NCBI RefSeq assembly: GCF_000380185.1
Contig: NZ_KB904802.1
Coordinates: 1,167-65,166, forward strand
Length of the DNA: 64,000 nucleotides
Source of the DNA: Thiofilum flexile DSM 14609
GTDB lineage: Bacteria > Pseudomonadota > Gammaproteobacteria > Thiotrichales > Thiotrichaceae
Direction: 5' to 3'
A program made the translations under genes and the position numbers. Each line of letters opens with the position of its first letter. Positions within the stretch are counted from its first letter, which is position 1. Positions 24,758-36,400 of this stretch are shown here, piece by piece. The notes below the pieces were generated by a model that was not told the origin of the DNA, did not search any database, and saw only the letters and a list, made by a program, of their open reading frames with translations.

Positions 24758-27583
24758 ATGGATAAGACCTATCAACCTAAAGACATTGAACAACGCTGGT
24801 ATCAAGAGTGGGAGCAACAGGGTTACTTTGCACCCCAAGGTAACGGTACTCCTTTTTGCATTATGATTCCGCCACCGAATGTGACCGGGACGTTGCATAT
24901 GGGGCATGGCTTTAATCAGATGGTCATTGATACCCTGACTCGTTATCACCGCATGAAAGGTGATAAAACCTTGTATCAACCCGGTACAGATCACGCGGGA
25001 ATTGCCACACAAATGGTGGTGGAGCGTCAACTCAATAAACAAGGGGTGACCCGCCATGATTTAGGTCGGGAAAAATTCCTTGAAAAAATTTGGCAGTGGA
25101 AAGAGCAATCCGGTCATACCATTACCAGCCAATTACGCCGTTTAGGAACTTCGCCCGATTGGGAGCGGGAACGCTTTACTATGGATGAGGGTTTATCAGC
25201 GGCCGTCATTGAAGTCTTTGTGCGTTTACATGAAGAAGGGTTGATCTATCGCGGTAAGCGCTTGGTCAATTGGGATACCGTATTACATACCGCAGTCTCT
25301 GATTTGGAAGTGGTATCGGAGGAAGAAAATGGCTATATGTGGCATTTTCGTTATCTGGTAGCCGATGCTGCGGGTCAGGCCACTAATGAGTATTTAACCG
25401 TAGCCACCACGCGCCCTGAAACCATGCTAGGTGACAGTGCGGTTGCGGTGCATCCGACCGACCCACGTTACCAGCATTTAATTGGTAAGCAGGTACTATT
25501 GCCGCTAGTAGGGCGTTTAATTCCCATAGTAGGGGATGACTATGCAGACCCTGAAAAAGGTACAGGCTGTGTGAAAATCACGCCCGCGCATGATTTCAAT
25601 GACTATCAAGTAGGTAAACGTCATAACCTACCTCTGATCAATATTTTCACCATTAATGCCCATTTAAATGATGAAGTTCCGGCCGAGTATCGTGGTTTGG
25701 AGCGTTATGTCGCGCGTAAAGCGATTGTGGCAAAAATGGATGAGTTAGGATTACTCGCTAAAATTGAAGACCATAAACTCATGGTTCCACGCAGTGATCG
25801 TTCCGGTACAGTCATTGAGCCTTTCCTTACAGATCAATGGTATATCGATCTGACCCGTGAAACCCTCGATGATGGTCGTAAGGGCGGAAAAGCAGCTTTA
25901 GCGCAACCAGCGATTGAGGCTGTTGAAAGTGGGCGGGTTAAATTCATCCCTAGTACCTGGGATAAAACCTATTTCCAATGGATGAATAATTTAGATGATT
26001 GGTGTATTTCACGCCAACTCTGGTGGGGACATCGTATTCCAGCGTGGTATGACGCAGAGGGTAAGGCTTATGTCGGGCGTAATGAGGCAGAGGTACGGCA
26101 AAAATATAATCTCGCTCCTGATTTTGCCCTGCGCCAAGATGATGATGTACTCGATACCTGGTTTTCATCTGCCTTATGGCCGTTCTCGACCTTAGGTTGG
26201 CCGAATGTTGATGCGCAAGCTCTCAAGGATTTTTACCCCACGACTACCTTAGTGACTGGGTTTGACATTATTTTCTTCTGGGTTGCTCGTATGATTATGA
26301 TGGGCAGCAAGTTCATGGGGGAGGTGCCGTTCCATGATGTATATATGCACGGTTTGGTACGTGACTCCGATGGGCAAAAAATGTCGAAATCTAAGGGTAA
26401 TGTGCTCGATCCTTTGGATATTATTGACGGTATTGATTTAGAAACCTTGGTGCAAAAGCGTACTACCGGACTTATGCGCCCTGAAGATGCCCCCAAAATC
26501 GAAAAAGCGACACGTAAACAATTTCCTGAGGGGATTGCGGCCTATGGTACGGATGCGTTGCGCTTTACTTTCGCCTCTTTTGCCACGGCTGGGCGTGATA
26601 TTCGTTTTGATCTACAACGCTTAGAGGGTTATCGCAATTTCTGCAATAAACTGTGGAATGCCGCGCGTTATGTCGAAATGCAATGTGAAGGGCAAGACAC
26701 CGGATTAGATGCCGCTTTGCCGGTGGAGTATTCGGTGGCGGATCGCTGGATTCAGGCTGCTTTACAAAAAACCATTACCGAAACCCGCGATCACCTCGAT
26801 AACTATCGCTTTGATTTAGCAGCAAAAGCGCTGTATGAGTTCGTGTGGTATGAATACTGTGATTGGTACTTAGAGCTAACTAAGCCGATTTTAGGTAAAG
26901 CCAATGACAATGAAGCCGCCAAGCGTGGGACACGTCAAACCTTAGTACGTGTACTAGAAAATATTCTACGCCTATTGCACCCGATTATGCCGTTTATTAC
27001 CGAGGAAATTTGGCAAAGTATCAAAGGCTTAGCAGGTATCACTGGCTCTTCGATTATGGTGCAAGCTTATCCGGCTGCAGACGAGTCTAAAATGGATGCG
27101 CAAGCTGTCGCTGAGATCGAATGGGCCAAAGCATTTATTGTGGGTATTCGCACGATTCGCTCCGAAATGGATATTAAACCGAGTCAAGTGCTGGATATTC
27201 TGCTGCAAAATTGGTCGGAACAGGACAAACAGCTTTTTGCTAATAGTGAAGCGTTTGCCCGTTCATTGGCTAAGATTGGTACAGTGACATGGCTAGAGGC
27301 GGCTAGTAATGCACCCGAATCAGCTACGGCCTTGGTCGGTGAAATGCGGATTTTAATTCCCTTAGCCGGATTAATTGATAAAGACGCTGAAATGGCACGT
27401 CTCAGCAAAGAGATCGAAAAGCTGCAGAAAAATTTAAGTGGAGTCGAAAGCCGCTTAAATAATCCTGCCTTTGTGGAGAAAGCCAAACCTGAAGTGCTCG
27501 ATACAGCAAGAAAGCAAGCTGAGGAGCAAAGGGCAGCTATGGAGCAGTTACAGGGACAGTTAGAGAAAATAAAGGCGATGTAA
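24758..27583 (+). CDS. valS: Valyl-tRNA synthetase
   Basis: Class I aminoacyl-tRNA synthetase for valine, with editing. The 941-residue protein has the HIGH motif as HMGH (47-50, in [16 protein letters not shown]), the editing domain (about 200-340, with [17 protein letters not shown]), KMSKS near 541, the anticodon-binding domain, and a C-terminal coiled coil (about 880-941) typical of ValRS. No ribosome binding site of note precedes the ATG. A bidirectional terminator follows. Confidence 0.98.
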   Translation: MDKTYQPKDIEQRWYQEWEQQGYFAPQGNGTPFCIMIPPPNVTGTLHMGHGFNQMVIDTLTRYHRMKGDKTLYQPGTDHAGIATQMVVERQLNKQGVTRHDLGREKFLEKIWQWKEQSGHTITSQLRRLGTSPDWERERFTMDEGLSAAVIEVFVRLHEEGLIYRGKRLVNWDTVLHTAVSDLEVVSEEENGYMWHFRYLVADAAGQATNEYLTVATTRPETMLGDSAVAVHPTDPRYQHLIGKQVLLPLVGRLIPIVGDDYADPEKGTGCVKITPAHDFNDYQVGKRHNLPLINIFTINAHLNDEVPAEYRGLERYVARKAIVAKMDELGLLAKIEDHKLMVPRSDRSGTVIEPFLTDQWYIDLTRETLDDGRKGGKAALAQPAIEAVESGRVKFIPSTWDKTYFQWMNNLDDWCISRQLWWGHRIPAWYDAEGKAYVGRNEAEVRQKYNLAPDFALRQDDDVLDTWFSSALWPFSTLGWPNVDAQALKDFYPTTTLVTGFDIIFFWVARMIMMGSKFMGEVPFHDVYMHGLVRDSDGQKMSKSKGNVLDPLDIIDGIDLETLVQKRTTGLMRPEDAPKIEKATRKQFPEGIAAYGTDALRFTFASFATAGRDIRFDLQRLEGYRNFCNKLWNAARYVEMQCEGQDTGLDAALPVEYSVADRWIQAALQKTITETRDHLDNYRFDLAAKALYEFVWYEYCDWYLELTKPILGKANDNEAAKRGTRQTLVRVLENILRLLHPIMPFITEEIWQSIKGLAGITGSSIMVQAYPAADESKMDAQAVAEIEWAKAFIVGIRTIRSEMDIKPSQVLDILLQNWSEQDKQLFANSEAFARSLAKIGTVTWLEAASNAPESATALVGEMRILIPLAGLIDKDAEMARLSKEIEKLQKNLSGVESRLNNPAFVEKAKPEVLDTARKQAEEQRAAMEQLQGQLEKIKAM

Positions 27584-27587
27584 TTAA

Positions 27588-27620
27588 AAAGGTGGGCACA
27601 ATTAAAATGTGCTCACCTTT
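27588..27620. terminator. Bidirectional terminator after valS
   Basis: A 13-bp stem (AAAGGTGGGCACA / TGTGCTCACCTTT, one G-T pair) with a 7-base loop. The minus strand runs into TTTTTAATT and the plus strand into AATCTTTAATCTTT, serving both convergent genes. Confidence 0.8.
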
Positions 27621-27632
27621 AATCTTTAATCT

Positions 27633-28739
27633 TTAATCTTCCAGATACTCAGCGTAAATATCAGATACATCAAGACCATTTTCAATAAATTTTTTGGCTA
27701 CAAAATTAATACATTGATAGTCTATCATGCCGAATAAGCTATATAAATATTCACTTTCAAAAACATAATCCGGCATATAAATAGAATTTCGGTGTTTATG
27801 TAAATATTCACAAGCTTCGGTTTGGTATTGTTTGCTCATGATATCTTCTAATAATTCATAACCGATTAATAAGTGATAGATTAAGGCATGAATTGACTCA
27901 TCATAATTGCCAGATACCTGATCTAAAAAATACCTACCACAACTATAAGGAAAGTCTGGTTTTGTTTTAAAACTGAAGTCATCATGATCTTGGTGAGCGA
28001 TCATATCATCAAGCAATGGCTCCATCCAATTTTTGACAAATTCAATAGCATGTTCTACTGCCGCATTTTTCACTTCAGTTATACGTTGATCAAGCTCTTG
28101 AGCAAAATCTAAAAAGCAGGGTAATAGCCGGATAATTTCAGCATCAATATTAGGATTTTTGATTACCTCTTCTCTAGATATACGCCAGCATAATTGATAT
28201 GAATCAATTTCATCATCAAGGTAAAAACCATCAGCTTGATTATTAGGAAGAAAATCATCTATTTTAATAAATGTATCAGTATTATTTTTTGTCATTAATA
28301 CATTTATGTTATCTTTATATTGGAGAAAAATGTCTTTTTTTTCTAAAAAAAGTTCTTCAAACCACACTAAATTATTATGTGGTTCATAAATAAGAAAATC
28401 CTTAATTTGAAAGCCAGCTTCTATGAGCATAAACTCTTTATTTAAGGAAAAAGCTAAACAGATATGATGATCACCTAATTGATAATAAGTACGGTAGTAG
28501 CTAGAGAGATGTCCCATCACTGCTTTGTGAGTATTTAATTTATCAATATTTATTTGAGGTAAAGATAATTTAAAAATTTCTTTTATAAATTCTTCAATTT
28601 CATCAAATGTTTTTTGATGTATATAAGCAGGGCTATCTATTATTTTTGTGCTATCCCCTTTTTTTAAGGCAAAAGACTTTCTATCAAAAGTATTGAACCA
28701 GTCATTATTAAATCTATTTTGATTATATTGATTAAACAT
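27633..28739 (-). CDS. AT-rich orphan protein, 368 residues, unknown function
   Basis: Not recognised. The coding sequence is visibly richer in A and T than valS beside it, and rich in Asn, Lys, Ile, Asp and Tyr codons, which suggests transfer from another source. There is no signal peptide or membrane span. The first half is mixed alpha/beta with many aromatic residues. The second half is helical and acidic, including HAIEFVKNWMEPLLDDM and HALIYHLLIGYELLEDI. AGGG precedes the ATG. It is followed downstream only by the valS terminator and preceded by 279 bases of AT-rich intergenic DNA. A tentative link with the nearby Uma2 nuclease cannot be tested here. Confidence 0.6.
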   Translation of the reverse strand: MFNQYNQNRFNNDWFNTFDRKSFALKKGDSTKIIDSPAYIHQKTFDEIEEFIKEIFKLSLPQINIDKLNTHKAVMGHLSSYYRTYYQLGDHHICLAFSLNKEFMLIEAGFQIKDFLIYEPHNNLVWFEELFLEKKDIFLQYKDNINVLMTKNNTDTFIKIDDFLPNNQADGFYLDDEIDSYQLCWRISREEVIKNPNIDAEIIRLLPCFLDFAQELDQRITEVKNAAVEHAIEFVKNWMEPLLDDMIAHQDHDDFSFKTKPDFPYSCGRYFLDQVSGNYDESIHALIYHLLIGYELLEDIMSKQYQTEACEYLHKHRNSIYMPDYVFESEYLYSLFGMIDYQCINFVAKKFIENGLDVSDIYAEYLED

Positions 28740-29018
28740 AAGTGCCCTGTATTTTAGAAAGATACCTAAGAGTTTTGTATGATATTCGAACAGATTAGAT
28801 TGTTTTAAATTAACGTATTATTAATACAAGGTTTATTTTGTGCATGAGAGATGAAAATTATATAATATCTTTTAAATCAATAAGTTAGAATAGATTATTT
28901 TTGATTTTGACCTGACTAGAGGGATATAAGAAAACCAAAAGTAGGTAAAAAAATTCCTACTTTGCCACAATCTAAAATATGCACAATCCCATATTTTACA
29001 GTCGCTTAATCGATATTT

Positions 29019-29585
29019 TTAACCAAATACATGTTGATATACTTCATTAATATTTAAGTGCTTATCTAAACAAGGGAAATAAATTGACTCCTCAGGCTTA
29101 TCTAATTTTCTTAATTGCCATTCATTATTAGCATCACGTATTAAAATATCTACCTGCATTTTATCTTGAGCCACAATTAAATAGGCTTGTAAAGAGGGTA
29201 TGCTTTGATACGCTAGTGATTTTTCTAAGTAATCTTTGCGAATGGTAGAGTCTGAGGCTACCTCGATAATCACACAAGGCTTAGTTAGATAGTAATCATC
29301 CTCATTATCCTCACAACTAATGACGACATCGGGGTAATAATAGGCTTTATACTTCTCTACTTTGACTTTAATATCCGAAAAGTAAATCTCACAGCCCTTA
29401 TCATCAGCAGCGTCTGATAAGCCATTAATAAAATTCCTAGCAATACGATTATGACGCTTGCTAGCACCCGCCATTAAGTATACTTGCCCATCAACATACT
29501 CATGGCGCTCAGTGCCAATTTTTTCCCCCATTAAATATTCAGTGTCGGTGATATAGGGAGGTGAGGTTTGAGGCAGAGTGTTCAT
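29019..29585 (-). CDS. Uma2-family PD-(D/E)XK nuclease
   Basis: A 188-residue Uma2 (DUF820) protein with the restriction-endonuclease-like fold. Visible markers are the EYLMGEKIGTERHEYVDGQVYLMAG start, the catalytic segment YYYPDVVISCED (Asp) and KPCVIIEVASDSTIRKDYLEK (Glu, with Lys downstream). It is complete, unlike the fragment at 326-409. Uma2 proteins are abundant in cyanobacteria and filamentous bacteria; their biological role is not settled. It lies 56 bases downstream of sbcC on the same strand. Confidence 0.85.
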   Translation of the reverse strand: MNTLPQTSPPYITDTEYLMGEKIGTERHEYVDGQVYLMAGASKRHNRIARNFINGLSDAADDKGCEIYFSDIKVKVEKYKAYYYPDVVISCEDNEDDYYLTKPCVIIEVASDSTIRKDYLEKSLAYQSIPSLQAYLIVAQDKMQVDILIRDANNEWQLRKLDKPEESIYFPCLDKHLNINEVYQHVFG

Positions 29586-29641
29586 AGCGCATACCTTTAG
29601 TTAGAGCGGTTATTGTAACGAAATTGTAGAATAGTGACTAT

Positions 29642-32600
29642 TTATCCCTTCAGCTCACAACCCACCCCTATCAGCTTACTCCGTCCGCCCGTTTGGGGTG
29701 ATACTCGAATCTGAGTACTAATACGCTCTTGCAGGGCTTGTACATGGGAGATAATACCAATTAATTTACCCTCTTGTTGCAGATTAGAGAGTGTTTCTAG
29801 GGCGGTTTCTAAGGCTTCTTGGTCTAGTGTCCCAAACCCTTCATCTAAAAATAGAGAATCTATACGCACATTTTGGCTTGCCATATGCGAAAGCCCTAAG
29901 GCCAACGCTAAACTCACTAAAAAACTTTCACCACCTGATAGATTACGCGTAGAGCGAATTTCCCCGGCTTGATAAGTATCTAATACATTTAACTCTAAGG
30001 GTTGAGTAGAGTTATGTACTAATAAATAACGCTCGCTCATTTTACGCAATTGATGATTAGCATGATGAATCATAATCTGAAATGTCAAGCCCTGAGCAAA
30101 ATTACGATATTTTTTACCATCACTAGAGCCAATTAAATCACTTAAGGTTTTCCAACGATTATATTCTTTCTGCTGGCGCTCGATAGACTCGATTTGTTTG
30201 GCTTGTTCTAATTTAATGGTGTGATGATCGTCTAATTGTTTTTGTAATGCACCTATGGTTTTTAATAGCTCACTTTGGCGCTGTTGCAATATGTCGTATT
30301 GAGTTTGCAAGTCTGATATGGAGTCATGACTTAATTGTTTGGCTTCTAAGCTGACTAGCTGGAGTTTTTTCTCTTGCTCTTTACTCTTTAATTCAGCATT
30401 TTCTAATTCTAAGGTTTTGGCTTGTTGGTTGAGCTGTTGGCGTTCGGCTTCAGATAAAGAGGCGGCTTGATAAGCTGCTTCGGAATCGAAATCGCTTTGT
30501 TGTAGACGAGAAATAAAAGTTTGCTCTAGCTGAGCTAATTGGGTCTGAGTATCCGTTTGCTTTTGTTGTAATTGACCTAATTGGGTTTCTAACTGGTTTA
30601 ATATTAGTTGAGCTTGTTGTTGTGCTTGTTGATGGTTGTGTAATTGGTTTTCAGCCTGATCAATGGTGTGGCTTAGTTGTTGTTCTATTTTATCAACCGA
30701 TGGCTCACTTAATAAGTTATAGCGTTGTTGGCGCAGCGTGGAGTAGTGCGTTTGTTGCTCTGTGACTTGAGTCTCTGAGTCGGTTATCGCAGCGTTAAGG
30801 GTTTGCAAGCGCTCATTCAAAGTGGCTTGCTCTTGAGTAAGCTGTTGTAATTTTTGGGTTAATTGCTGTTTTTGCTCAGCTTGTTGTATCCAAGTGTTAC
30901 GCCGTGTAGTGAGTAATTGTTCGGTAGCTTTCAGACGCTCTAAATCCTCTATTTGAAGCTCAAAGGGTAATAATAGTTTGCCCACCTCCATGAGTTCGCT
31001 GTGTAGTTGTCGCTCGGAGGTTAAGCATTGCGCTTCGGTATGCTGTAGCGCTTTTAAGTTAGCTTGCAAAGCAAAGCTAGCTTTTTGGTGTTGATCTTTT
31101 GCCGTTTGCTGCTGGGTTTGGGCTTGAGTGAGCTGATGGGACAGTATTTTCAGGGTTTGTTCTAGTCTTTCACTGGCTTGAATGCGGTTTTGAGTGGTTT
31201 GATAGTGCTCGGTGTAGGCGTTGATCAAGCCCGTTAAAGCCTCATGGCTGAGATCTGTAAGGGCTAAATTGAGCGACTGTGCTAGTTCACTGAGCCGTTG
31301 TGTAAGGGTACTGAGTTGTTTTTGATAGGTGTCAGCACGTTCAGTCTGTGTCGCATGGTTAGTTTTTAGCTGTGCTATGTCGTGTTGTAAACGTTGTAGG
31401 GCGGTGTTGCTATCGGCTTGGGCTTGTTTAGCTGCTTTGAGTGCCTTAGCTGTATCGGATGGTAGCGGTAAATTACCACGCGCAAAGGGATGCTCTAGTG
31501 CGCCACATAAAGGGCAGGGTTGATTATCTTCTAATGCCGCCCGATGCTGTTCTAAAGAACGAATACGCTCTTCTAATCCCTGCCGCTCGGTGAGGCTTTG
31601 CACCTGTAGCTCTAGGGTCGTGTGCTGGGCTTGTTTGAGTTCAAGGGTTTGGCTAGCTTGCTCTAATTGTGTTTGCGTCTGTTGAGTGGTGTGCTGGAGT
31701 TTAGTGAATAAGGGTTCTAACTCAGTGCGTTGAGTGAATGTGGTGTGTAATTGTTCTAGCTGCTGTAACTGTTCTTTGATTGTATTAGCGCTATGGTGCC
31801 AGGCGGTGAGGGTTTTATCCTGTAGGTGCTGATTAAGTTGGGCTTGGGTCGTATTTAAATTATGACTGATTTGTTGGGTTTGTTGAGCACTTTGAGCCAG
31901 TGCTTGCTCCGCTTGTTCATAGGCTTGTGATAGCTGCTGTTGTGTTGCTTGGGTCTGCTGGTATTCGATTTGCTGCTGCTTGAGCGTATTTTGTTGGTGT
32001 TGTAATTGTTTAAAACGTTGCTGTAAGCCCGCCAATTCACTGACTAATGTTTCATCGGCGCGATGTGTTTGCAAATAATCCACCACTTGATCTAGCGCTT
32101 CTTGTTGGGTACTCAACTGTTTAGCTAGGGCGGCTTGCCCTTGAGTATGAGAGGCATGCTCGGCTTGTTGAGTCGCGAAAGTGTTTTTTAAACGCTGTAA
32201 CTCGCTGTCTTGATGCGCTAATTTTATATCTAATTCACGTGCTTGATTAAGTAGGGGGCGTTTAGCTGCTGCTGCTTCTTTGGCTTGTTGCCAGCTATAT
32301 TGAGCGTGTTCTAGCGCGGTTTGAGCGTGTTCTAATGTGGTTTTGGCGGCAGGCATTTGTGGTGCTAGCTCATTTTGTTGTTGGGCAAGCGCTTTAACCT
32401 GCTCACGCACTAAGCGCAAAGGCTGATAATCACCGGCTAGCTCTAAGGCTTTTAAGGCTTGTTGTAAGCGTTTTTGCTCAGGTTCAAAGGCGGTTTGCTT
32501 GGCTAATAGACGCTGTTTGGCTTGGGTGATGTGATCTAAGTCTTGCTCTAATTGAGTCAACTGTTGCCGCCAATGTAGGGCGGTTTCAGTGGTTTTAATT

Positions 32601-33313
32601 TCAGTGGTGAGTGCTTGAGCTGTTGTGTGAGCCTGAGTTAATTGATCGTTTAACTCTTGCTCTTGTTGCTGATCAAGTAGGCGTAGACTTTTTAATCCCG
32701 CTTGTAATTGTGTGAGTTGTTTAGCTTCGAGGCTAGAACGCTCATGTACCTTGATCGAGATATCACTATAAATATGGGTGCCGGTAATTTGCTCTAGAAT
32801 CGGTGAACGCTCATCCGGTTTAGCCTGCAAAAAGGCCGCGAAACTACCCTGCGCTAATAAAATAGAACGGGTAAAACGTTCAAAATCAAGCCCTGTGATA
32901 GCCTCGATTTCATGACCAACCTCGGTGAGCTTTTCGGCTAGGGTTTGTTTTTTAGTAATATTAATTAGTTTATGCTGGGGTTGTTGTAGCTCGCCTTCGG
33001 GTTTTTTGCGGGCGCGGTGTTGGCTCCAGGTACTTTCAAAACGCCCTTGTTGCGTCTCAAAGGTAATTTGGGCAAAGCACTCGCCGGTGTGGCGCGACAT
33101 AATATCATTGCTACTTTTAGTAATACGCTCCAAACGGGGGGTACAACCATATAACCCCAAGCAAATCGCATCTAAAATCGTACTTTTCCCCGCTCCGGTC
33201 GGGCCGGTAATCGCAAATAGGCCATCCGATAAATATTCGGGTTGTGTCAAATCAATCGACCATTCGCCTACGAGAGAATTAAGATTTTTAAAACGAATAT
33301 GTAGGATGCGCAT
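29642..33313 (-). CDS. sbcC: Nuclease SbcCD, ATPase subunit C
   Basis: An SMC-like ATPase that, with SbcD, cuts hairpins and protein-blocked DNA ends. The 1223-residue protein has Walker A (GPTGAGKST, 37-45), a long Gln-rich coiled coil, the zinc hook CPLC (C600 and C603), a second coiled-coil arm, the ABC signature LSGGESF (near 1128), and Walker B LDEGFGTLD. Its length is somewhat above E. coli SbcC (1048) because of longer arms. sbcD, usually just upstream, is not beside it: the upstream neighbour is a metalloprotease gene. Confidence 0.95.
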   Translation of the reverse strand: MRILHIRFKNLNSLVGEWSIDLTQPEYLSDGLFAITGPTGAGKSTILDAICLGLYGCTPRLERITKSSNDIMSRHTGECFAQITFETQQGRFESTWSQHRARKKPEGELQQPQHKLINITKKQTLAEKLTEVGHEIEAITGLDFERFTRSILLAQGSFAAFLQAKPDERSPILEQITGTHIYSDISIKVHERSSLEAKQLTQLQAGLKSLRLLDQQQEQELNDQLTQAHTTAQALTTEIKTTETALHWRQQLTQLEQDLDHITQAKQRLLAKQTAFEPEQKRLQQALKALELAGDYQPLRLVREQVKALAQQQNELAPQMPAAKTTLEHAQTALEHAQYSWQQAKEAAAAKRPLLNQARELDIKLAHQDSELQRLKNTFATQQAEHASHTQGQAALAKQLSTQQEALDQVVDYLQTHRADETLVSELAGLQQRFKQLQHQQNTLKQQQIEYQQTQATQQQLSQAYEQAEQALAQSAQQTQQISHNLNTTQAQLNQHLQDKTLTAWHHSANTIKEQLQQLEQLHTTFTQRTELEPLFTKLQHTTQQTQTQLEQASQTLELKQAQHTTLELQVQSLTERQGLEERIRSLEQHRAALEDNQPCPLCGALEHPFARGNLPLPSDTAKALKAAKQAQADSNTALQRLQHDIAQLKTNHATQTERADTYQKQLSTLTQRLSELAQSLNLALTDLSHEALTGLINAYTEHYQTTQNRIQASERLEQTLKILSHQLTQAQTQQQTAKDQHQKASFALQANLKALQHTEAQCLTSERQLHSELMEVGKLLLPFELQIEDLERLKATEQLLTTRRNTWIQQAEQKQQLTQKLQQLTQEQATLNERLQTLNAAITDSETQVTEQQTHYSTLRQQRYNLLSEPSVDKIEQQLSHTIDQAENQLHNHQQAQQQAQLILNQLETQLGQLQQKQTDTQTQLAQLEQTFISRLQQSDFDSEAAYQAASLSEAERQQLNQQAKTLELENAELKSKEQEKKLQLVSLEAKQLSHDSISDLQTQYDILQQRQSELLKTIGALQKQLDDHHTIKLEQAKQIESIERQQKEYNRWKTLSDLIGSSDGKKYRNFAQGLTFQIMIHHANHQLRKMSERYLLVHNSTQPLELNVLDTYQAGEIRSTRNLSGGESFLVSLALALGLSHMASQNVRIDSLFLDEGFGTLDQEALETALETLSNLQQEGKLIGIISHVQALQERISTQIRVSPQTGGRSKLIGVGCELKG

Positions 33314-33423
33314 GGTTTGTCATTAGCCTAATTGAAGAGAGCTATTAACATAAACTACTAGGCTTGATGGGGAAAGTAGCAGAGACTAAATAATTAGCCT
33401 CTGCTAGGGGGTGATTAAGCGGA

Positions 33424-36400
33424 TTAAGGTGTCGGGTCTACCCAAGCACTCACACCATCTAAAGGAATGGTATCCGCAAGGGTTGGCATAGAAACGGGTA
33501 ATTCACCTTGTACATAATAGAATAGGGTAGGTACTAAAGTGGTAAAACCATTAGCTGCCACTTGATCTTTAGCCGCTTGACTCACGCTAATACCCCACGC
33601 GGCGAAATAATCCCGATAATCTTTTTGCATGATTTTAGAGGCCGCTAGATACATAAAATCACCAGCATTTAAATTATTCGCAGCAGTACGAGTATATTGG
33701 CTCAAGCCTAATTGATTTTTAACAGCATTCCAGCGAGTATCGCTTTTTACTGCATGAGTTAAAATACGCTCCATAATATACATTTCAGTATAAAAGTCCC
33801 AAGAGCCAGCGGTATACATGAGTTGTATATAAAACGATAGGCGCTCAAAAGCATTATCATAAGTGCCGGTTTTCACCCAGAGTGGATGACTAGAGTTTGC
33901 TGCAGTAGCAGCGGCAATACTAGTTTGTAGTATAGTGAACGCACCTTTATGATTAGGGCGAGTGGTGGTTATTGTTGTTGAACCTTTTGCTTTTGCAGAT
34001 TTCCACATAGTGTGTAGGGGGAAAATATTATTCGAGACTTCTCTCGAACGGGTATCATAAATTTTTAGCCGTGGGCGTTGTAGATTATGTCCCATTTCAT
34101 GATTTTCACCCCAATCTAGTGGTTGAATAGGTGAGCCGGCATCAAAAGGATTACCCGAGCACAGTGATCCGCAGTTAGCCATCGCGTCGGCATTAATATG
34201 TTGAATAGCTGGGCGACTATGAATCGTAGTATCCGTACAGAGATTTTTAGTAACACCGTCATACATAATAGCATCTAAACCTAGCTTATTACAAAAGCTC
34301 AGTGCTTCATCACTAATACTAGGTAAACCCACACCACTAAATCCAGCATAATTATAATTACCCGCAATTAGATAATTATTTAAATCACTAATAAAGTTTT
34401 TAATATCAGTCGTGGTATAGCCATTGGAAGTATTGTTATCTTGAAGATTAAAGGATTTAAAGAGATGAGATTTAAGCGTATGTAATTCAGCATAAGGCGT
34501 TTTAATGTCCGCCCAGCCAATAGGCGTATTATTGAGATGGTCAACGAAGGCTTGAATGCTGGCATCATCAAAAGCAGCTAAGAGCGGGGACTCTAATACA
34601 CCAGTGGCATTTATCGTAATAGGATCAGTATTAGCGCTGGCATTCCAGCCGATATATAGTAGTCCACCATAGGGTGTTGAAAAACTATAGCTTTGGTTGT
34701 TGGCTAAGGTCATTTCTGGGCTAGCTAGATATAAAGGGCGAGCATAACCATTAGGATTCCAAGCACGAGTGGAGCCGGGACGGAGGAAATTAATTTTAAA
34801 TTTGGTAGTAGTATCGGTGGTATCGGTACGAGTTAAGGTAAAGGTTTTACCCGCTGGAATATAAATCCCTGTGCTAGTCCATTCATTAAACTCAGTAGGT
34901 ACTTGATTAATGGTTTTAGTTTGAGTAGGGAGTTCTGCGATTAGATCGTTTGTCGCAAAGCTACCCATTTTGGGCTGAGCTATATTGTTTGGGCGATTGT
35001 AGTTAATCGTATTATCGGCAAATATACCTTTTAAGAAAGTAGCATCGAGTGTGTTTTGTTTATCCATAGGATAAGTAATATCATGGCGTAGTTTATCACT
35101 CAGGAGTAAAGCGAGTTTAATTAACCTTAGACCATCATCTAGCTTAAAAGCATTTTTCTTTTGTCGATCAAGGATATTAATAGCTGTGGATAAGGCATCA
35201 GCTCCATCAAAAAAGAGTGATTGTTGAGTTTCGCCAGTATTACTGTCTATTATATCATTGGTATCGCAATTGATGGTGCCGACATGGTTAACACAATTAA
35301 TATTATTATAGATAAAGTTAGTATTAGGATTCATTAGTGTGCTAATGGTAAGAGGGAGTTTATCTAATCCTGCACGTACATTGGTTAATAAACCAGCGGG
35401 GTCAAAGTTTAATAAATCATCTTGTCGCCAATAATTATCGGCACTCGTTACCCCAAAGTAGTCTAATAGGGTATTACCTAAGAGATTACTAGAACCATCA
35501 TAGTGAATATATAATACCGGAACCCCTAATTCTTGGGCTTGCTTAACAGCATTCATAATAGCGCTTAAGTTAAAGGCGACTCCATGATTATCTGCAGCAC
35601 CATCATCTCGCCCTATTACTAATAAACTAGCATTGCTTAGGCAACTAGCTAAATTAATGCTTTCACAGCTATCGGGTGTATTTGTGGTAGCTTGGGGGTA
35701 ATAAGTAGTAAACCATTGGCGTGTATTAGCATCTTGTTTAAAATAAGTACTATCGGGTTGATGTGCAATGACGACCTTAGCCGGTGAGGTTTTAAAATTA
35801 TTATTTTTCGTAAGCCATGCTAATAAGCTTTCTAAAAAAGCTTGCAAAGGCGGATTGTTATTAATTCCAGCGGTGCTAGTACGTACAATATCATGTAAAG
35901 CATTAGACCCTAATAGGGCATAACGCGCACCATTGGTTTGAGTGCCTGCAACGGCGAGAATATTATTTCTAACTACAGAGACTTTCTTGGCATGATTAGA
36001 AATTAATAGCGGTATATTACGACCGTAGTTAATTAAGCTATAAACAACAGAATCCTGTGAGACGCCCCAGCTAATGGGATCAATACTGTCATTATTTCGA
36101 CTGCCATCACTATTAAGCTTAAAAATGCTTTTAATAGTATCTTGTTTAGCAATACTCACACGAGCTTGTGTTGCATTAATTTCATCAACAATTTCATCCA
36201 CGCTAACTTTAGCTGCACTACCTATGTGTAAGGCAACCTCCATTAAGTCAATACTACCTTGTGTAGTGCCATGAACCACAAAGTTATTATTAAATAAAGT
36301 ATTGGCTGGATTTAGTAATATACTGGCTTGTAATAAATTAAGATCATTATTGGCTCCAGCATATACGGTGAATCCATCTAGGTTTAAATCAGTGGAGCTA

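Noticed and set aside
27614-27634. Three tandem copies of TTTAATC
   Set aside because: They form the T-rich end of the valS terminator and the stop codon region of the opposing gene; too short to interpret further.
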